Source: Novosphingobium ginsenosidimutans (GTDB lineage Bacteria; Pseudomonadota; Alphaproteobacteria; Sphingomonadales; Sphingomonadaceae). From it: a stretch of 64,000 nt of DNA. A program made the position numbers and the translations under genes. Positions 58,540 through 64,000 of the stretch are shown in pieces. The stretch is taken from contig NZ_CP042345.1 of NCBI RefSeq assembly GCF_007954425.1, forward strand, positions 1,178,001 to 1,242,000, in the 5' to 3' direction. Numbering within the stretch: the stretch's first letter is position 1; each line of letters opens with the position of its first letter. Under the pieces are notes generated by a model. The model was not told the origin of the DNA. It searched no databases and was given only the letters and a program-made list of their open reading frames with translations.

Positions 58540-61130
58540 GAGACCAGCCCCGCCAGCGCAGCAAATGCCCCGCCCGCGGGCGGCACCGTGGACTGAGCGA
58601 ACACTGGGTCGCGCCGCGTCGGCCGCCAGCGCCAGCGCGGCGGCTGGATCGGACCGAACGCGCCCTTGGGCAGGGGCCGGGGCATGATTGGCTGAAAGCC
58701 GGCCAGGCGAAGTAACTGGGCATAGGCCGGGGTGTGCAGGCCCATCGAGATGGCGAGCGCCGGATCGAGCACCACGGGCTTGCCTGACCCGGCGCTGCGA
58801 GCGCCGTGCGCGGCGTGGAGCAGCTTCTCGGCCAGGTCGAGCCGCAGCGCCTGTTTGCCAAGCGCGCGATAGCCCGGGGGCGGAAGCTCCCGGCCGGCAC
58901 ATGCCAGGACCGGCGGCATGGCCGGGTGTGGCTGCGGCGCAGCCTGGCCCCTGACGGCCTGCAAGGTTCGCCAGGCCGCCAGCGGTGCAGGTTTCAGCAT
59001 GGTCGGAACAAACAGGTGGAGCGCCCCGACCTGAACCCCCAGGCGCCGCAACAGGTGGCGCTGGGCCTGGCTCAGCAGCTCGACCCCCGATTCGATCTTG
59101 GTCAAGGCACCGCCGGCCTCGACCAGGCGAATCAGCAAGGCCCGCAGTTCGGGACCGCCCTCGGCTGCACGGCTTGCGGCTTCAAGCTTGCGGAGCGGTG
59201 CAAGTGAATCGAGCGCCTGCTCGATCCAACGTTCAAGCGCCAGCTCAAGGTCGCGCCGCGCCGCCGGTGGCAACGCGGAAAGCGCGGGTTCAAGCACAAG
59301 GACCGGCGTAAGGACTGACTTGCCCGGCACAAGCCTGGCGATACGCTCGCCGTCCCATTCGAGCGAGGCGCCTGACAGGGCCAGATTGGCCGGGTTGCCC
59401 TCCGCCAGCGCGGCCGCAAGCTGGTTCGCCCGCTCGGCCAGCAAGGCGGGGAGATGACGTTCGGCGGCCGCCAGCAGCAGCTTGCGATCTGCCAGCCGCG
59501 CGTTCGGATCGACGCGGAAGCGGAAGCCCACCAGCACACCGATCGGCTCGCCATCGACCTCGACCCGGTCTTCGGCGACGGTGACCGGCAGCAATCCTGC
59601 ATCCGGCCCGAGCTTTTTCATCAGCACCGAGGTGCGACGATTGACGAAGCGCTCGGTCAGGCGTCCATGCAAGGCATCGGACAATCGCGCTTCGGCCGCG
59701 CGGGCGCGGGCGGCCATTTCCTCGCGGGCCACAACCCAATCGGGCCGCTGGGCAATGTAAGACCATGACCGGATCGCTGCGATACGACCCTGGAGCGTGT
59801 CGATGTCCCCATCGGGCCGGTCGAGCTCGGCAATTGCCCGGGCAACATGATCGCCCGGGATCTGCCCATCCTTGAGATCGGCCCACAGCCGCGCTACGAA
59901 GCGGGCATGGGTATCAGCGCCGTGCTGGCGGAAATCGGGCAGGCGGCAGGCATCCCAAAGCCGTCCAACGCGCGCAGCGCCGCGTGCGTCGGCCAAGATC
60001 GCGGGGTCATCGGCCAGGCGCTTGAGAACGGCGAGATCGATTGCTTCGGGCGCGGCGCGCAATTCGCTACGATCCGGTATCTGCTCCAGGTCAGCAATCA
60101 GCCGCGCGACGGACGAGCAGTCTGGATCGGCATTGCGCCAGAACAGCTGCGTCAGCGGCGCAAAGCGGTGCTCCTCAATCGCGTAGACCTCTTCGGGCAA
60201 GAATTCCGCATCGTGGCTGGCGGTCCCCGCCAGTGTGCCGAAGGTGCCGTCGGTTTGGTGCCGCCCCGCGCGCCCGGCAATCTGCGCCATCTCGGAGGGG
60301 AACAGCCGGCGCTGGCGCACCCCATCGAATTTCGACAGTCCGGCAAAGGCGACATGCTGGACATCGAGATTGAGGCCCATCCCAATGGCATCGGTCGCCA
60401 CCAGGTAGTCGACCTCGCCTGACTGGTATAATGCTACCTGCCGGTTGCGTGTTTCGGGCGATAGCGCCCCCATTACCACCGCCGCCCCACCCCGGAAGCG
60501 GCGGAGCATCTCGGCAATGGCGTAGACCTGCTCGGCCGAAAAGGCGACGATCGCCGAACGGGGCGGAATGCGCGAAAGTTTGCGTGCCCCGGCGTGGCTC
60601 AGCGTGGAAAAACGCGGCCGCCCGACAATTTCCGCATCGGGTACCAAGGCGCGGACCATCGGCTCAAGCGTTGCCGATCCCAGGATCATCGTCTCTTCGC
60701 GGCCGCGGGCATGGAGCAAGCGGTCCGTAAACACATGGCCGCGCTCGCGGTCAGCGCCGAGCTGCGCTTCATCGAGCGCAACAAAGGCAAGGTCAGCCTG
60801 GGTCGGCATGGCTTCGGCGGTGCACAGCAGCCAGCGCGCATGCTTCGGCTCGATCCGCTCTTCACCGGTGATCAGCGCGACGCGATCGGCACCCTTGATC
60901 GCGCAGACCCGGTCATAGACCTCGCGCGCCAACAGTCGCAGCGGAAAGCCGATTGCGCCCGAGGAATGGGCGCACAGGCGCTCGATGGCGAGATGGGTCT
61001 TGCCGGTGTTGGTCGGTCCGAGCACGGCCTTGATCCGGCCCTGGCCGGATCGATCCTGTCGGGCGAAAGTGCTGCGCGCCATTGTGCTGCTGGATGTGGC
61101 ATCGCCATCGGACCACGACAAGCTTTGCAT
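58536..61130 (-). CDS. SUV3-like DEAD/DEAH RNA helicase
   Basis: An 864-residue superfamily 2 helicase close to mitochondrial SUV3. Motif I is AVLGPTNTGKTHLAIERL (35-52), motif Ia lies in GFPLRLLAREVYDRV, motif II is FVALDEAQLG (DEAQ at 120-123), and motif III is LGSATLEPM. The C-terminal helicase domain has VATDAIGMGLNLDVQHVAFAGLSKFDG and QIAGRAGRHQTDG (motif VI). A long extension of about 350 residues, Ala/Arg-rich, with no clear zinc motif, follows. The partner nuclease of SUV3 is not adjacent. It is the first gene of a unit with the S4 protein. Confidence 0.9.
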   Translation of the reverse strand: MQSLSWSDGDATSSSTMARSTFARQDRSGQGRIKAVLGPTNTGKTHLAIERLCAHSSGAIGFPLRLLAREVYDRVCAIKGADRVALITGEERIEPKHARWLLCTAEAMPTQADLAFVALDEAQLGADRERGHVFTDRLLHARGREETMILGSATLEPMVRALVPDAEIVGRPRFSTLSHAGARKLSRIPPRSAIVAFSAEQVYAIAEMLRRFRGGAAVVMGALSPETRNRQVALYQSGEVDYLVATDAIGMGLNLDVQHVAFAGLSKFDGVRQRRLFPSEMAQIAGRAGRHQTDGTFGTLAGTASHDAEFLPEEVYAIEEHRFAPLTQLFWRNADPDCSSVARLIADLEQIPDRSELRAAPEAIDLAVLKRLADDPAILADARGAARVGRLWDACRLPDFRQHGADTHARFVARLWADLKDGQIPGDHVARAIAELDRPDGDIDTLQGRIAAIRSWSYIAQRPDWVVAREEMAARARAAEARLSDALHGRLTERFVNRRTSVLMKKLGPDAGLLPVTVAEDRVEVDGEPIGVLVGFRFRVDPNARLADRKLLLAAAERHLPALLAERANQLAAALAEGNPANLALSGASLEWDGERIARLVPGKSVLTPVLVLEPALSALPPAARRDLELALERWIEQALDSLAPLRKLEAASRAAEGGPELRALLIRLVEAGGALTKIESGVELLSQAQRHLLRRLGVQVGALHLFVPTMLKPAPLAAWRTLQAVRGQAAPQPHPAMPPVLACAGRELPPPGYRALGKQALRLDLAEKLLHAAHGARSAGSGKPVVLDPALAISMGLHTPAYAQLLRLAGFQPIMPRPLPKGAFGPIQPPRWRWRPTRRDPVFAQSTVPPAGGAFAALAGLVS

Positions 61131-61226
61131 CGTCCTTATTCCCAGATCGACCTACCGCCTTTAGGCGAAGATTAACCTTACCCGTGCACAGCGGTTGCCG
61201 ATTGCAGCCGCCCGGGGGCCAGATTG

Positions 61227-62786
61227 GTGTTCATATCGCGTGAAGCGCTTGAAACCGGGGTCGGCACGGCGCCGCTGGGCCTGCGCATTGCCACCAGTTC
61301 GGCACGCTTGGGTCGGACGGAACTGCCTTCTGGCATACCGCCGTTCGGACAACGGCTGGCCCAGCTTCGCCAGCATTGGGAACTACGTCTCGCCCGGCTC
61401 GACTGGACGCCCGACCTGGCCGAAGAGATCGGGTCGGCGCGGTGGTTTCGTGGCCTTGGCACCCTGTTTGGTCTGAGCGCTCTGGCGCTGGCCTTCCTGC
61501 CGGACTTTTCTTCGATCGCGGCGCCGCCGGCGATGCATGTCGATTCGACCTCGCAAGACGAATTTCGCAACCAGGCGATCCAGCCGCTGGCCTACGGCGG
61601 CGAATCGGGGCGTAAGATGGGCCTGACCGAGCGGGTCAGTCCCGTTGCCAATGTACCCGAACGTCCGATTGTCCAGCTCACTGCCACTTTCACGCAAGGC
61701 GACAGCTTCGATCACCTGCTCGAGCGCGCCGGGGTTGGTGCCGGCGATGCCACCCGGGTCAGCAACCTGGTAGCAGGCTCGATCGAGCAGGGCGGGCTGA
61801 CCCCTGGCACGCAGATCGACATTACGCTCGGCAAGCGCTCTGGCCCCGGCCTGCCACGTCCGCTCGAAGCAGTGTCTTTCCGCGCGCGGTTTGACCTCAA
61901 GCTGGGGGTGGTGCGCAGCGGGAGCGACTTTGTGCTCCGGCCGCAGGCGATCGCCGTCAACGCGATGCCGCTGCGGATCCGCGGGACCATCGGCGCGGGC
62001 CTCTATCGCTCGGCCCGGGCGGCTGGCGCGCCGATCGAGGCGATCCAGCAGTATCTCCAGGTGCTGGACCAGCACCTCAGCCTCGATACCGCGATCGAAC
62101 CCGGCGACACTTTTGACATCATCGTCGGCTTCAAGCGCGCCGCGACCGGTGAAACTCGCGTCGGTGAGCTGCTGTTTGCCGGGGTCGAGCGCAATGGCAG
62201 GCCCAAGGCGCAACTGCTGCGGTGGGGCGGGGACGGCCAGTTCTTCGAAGCATCGGGCATGGGTGCGCAGCGTTCGGGCCTGATCATGCCGGTGGTTGGC
62301 CGGATCACCTCTGACTTCGGTGCCCGCCGCCATCCGATCCTGGGCTATACCCGGATGCATGCGGGCGTCGATTTCGGCGCACCGATGGGCGCCCCGATCT
62401 ATGCGGTCGGCGATGCCACGGTCACTTTTGCGGGCTGGGGCGGCGGCCATGGCAACCACGTCAAGCTTGACCATGGTGGCGGCTGGGGAACGGGCTATTC
62501 GCACATGAGCCGGATTGCAGTCTCGCCTGGCAGCCGGGTCCGCGCGGGGCAGGTGATTGGCTATGTCGGCTCGACCGGCCTTTCGACCGGGCCGCATCTC
62601 CATTACGAGCTCTACCGCAACGGTGCGAAGGTCAACCCGATGTCGGTGCGCTTCACCGTCTCGAACCAGGTCGACGCCAAGGAACTGGCGGCGTTCAAGG
62701 CCAGGATGGCCGCGCTCAAGGCCGTTGTCCCGGGCGCTGCCCTTGGGCCGGCCGCCACCCCAGCGCCGGCGCTGCCGCAGCTCTGA
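61227..62786 (+). CDS. M23-family metallopeptidase (LytM/NlpD type)
   Basis: A 519-residue cell-wall endopeptidase or divisome regulator. A membrane helix lies near residues 70-90 (FRGLGTLFGLSALALAFLP). A LysM-like/opacity-type region follows (FTQGDSFDHLLERAGVGAGDATRVSNLV). The M23 domain starts near 345: SDFGARRHPILGYTRMHAGVDFGAPMGAPIYAVGDA with the first His-Asp zinc ligands, and STGPHLHYELYRNGAKVNP with the HLH motif. The catalytic ligands are intact, so it could be active. The start is uncertain: GTG 61227 or TTG 61224. Confidence 0.86.
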   Translation: MFISREALETGVGTAPLGLRIATSSARLGRTELPSGIPPFGQRLAQLRQHWELRLARLDWTPDLAEEIGSARWFRGLGTLFGLSALALAFLPDFSSIAAPPAMHVDSTSQDEFRNQAIQPLAYGGESGRKMGLTERVSPVANVPERPIVQLTATFTQGDSFDHLLERAGVGAGDATRVSNLVAGSIEQGGLTPGTQIDITLGKRSGPGLPRPLEAVSFRARFDLKLGVVRSGSDFVLRPQAIAVNAMPLRIRGTIGAGLYRSARAAGAPIEAIQQYLQVLDQHLSLDTAIEPGDTFDIIVGFKRAATGETRVGELLFAGVERNGRPKAQLLRWGGDGQFFEASGMGAQRSGLIMPVVGRITSDFGARRHPILGYTRMHAGVDFGAPMGAPIYAVGDATVTFAGWGGGHGNHVKLDHGGGWGTGYSHMSRIAVSPGSRVRAGQVIGYVGSTGLSTGPHLHYELYRNGAKVNPMSVRFTVSNQVDAKELAAFKARMAALKAVVPGAALGPAATPAPALPQL

Positions 62787-62817
62787 TCGCCGGGGCTTGC
62801 TGGCCCCGGGCCAGTAA

Positions 62818-64000
<1,183 letters not shown>

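Noticed and set aside
61383..62603. 406-codon minus-strand open frame opposite the M23 peptidase
   Set aside because: It is antisense to intact catalytic motifs; there is no independent evidence of coding.

Overview
The window is GC-rich (about two thirds G+C by eye), densely coded alphaproteobacterial chromosome. The protein set points to Sphingomonadales (Sphingomonadaceae or Erythrobacteraceae): a thiS-thiG fusion, a MerC-domain protein, UrcA, a DUF6489-like small protein, DUF1491, a PopZ-like DUF2497 protein and a DUF4402/chaperone/usher-like cluster. No insertion sequence, phage, CRISPR array, tRNA or rRNA was found. Nearly every base is in a housekeeping gene or a short intergenic region. 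The genus cannot be named from this sequence alone.

Left part (1-26 kb): the start of a suf operon (Rrf2 regulator, sufB) reads off the left edge. An AraC regulator follows, preceded on the minus strand by a strong terminator and hairpins that look like a small RNA or leader. Then come pyrD, gamma-glutamyltransferase, a long-chain acyl-CoA ligase, two uncharacterised proteins, a ThiS-ThiG fusion, merC, heme A synthase, rplM-rpsI with a clear terminator, an HPP membrane protein, a metallophosphoesterase, urcA, a LytS/LytTR-type two-component system with 21-bp direct repeats upstream, class I fumarase, a PCMT-like protein with tolC, a PopZ-like protein, a thioredoxin-fold ferredoxin without a canonical start codon, a CBS protein, erpA, xthA and a cell-wall hydrolase.

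Centre (26-44 kb) looks like the chromosome origin region. A leftward block (ptsN, hpf, dnaQ, coaE, aroE, maf, ppsR) and a rightward block (hemE, hemJ, rho, then mnmE, mnmG, rsmG, parA, parB) diverge from a 318-bp gap between ppsR and hemE. The gap holds DnaA-box-like sequences, four GANTC sites and an AT-rich stretch beside hemE. This is the arrangement known around the Caulobacter origin. Three parS sites lie 7-10 kb to the right, in and around mnmG/rsmG/parA.

Right part (43.5-64 kb): a compact surface-structure cluster (DUF4402 secreted subunit, PapD-like chaperone, usher-like outer membrane protein) has CtrA-like boxes upstream and a terminator hairpin after the subunit gene. Then follow two acyl-CoA dehydrogenases, a glycine-zipper protein, free methionine-R-sulfoxide reductase, a PQQ-type sugar dehydrogenase, a DUF815 ATPase, the tsaC/sua5 tRNA t6A enzyme, two small envelope proteins, carD, a 7Fe ferredoxin, an S4 protein coupled to a SUV3-like helicase, an M23 endopeptidase, hemB and the start of an acetyltransferase.

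Limits: all calls come from reading the sequence and from family knowledge. No database search, alignment or RNA-folding program was run. Start codons are judged from ribosome-binding sites, overlaps and family N-termini.
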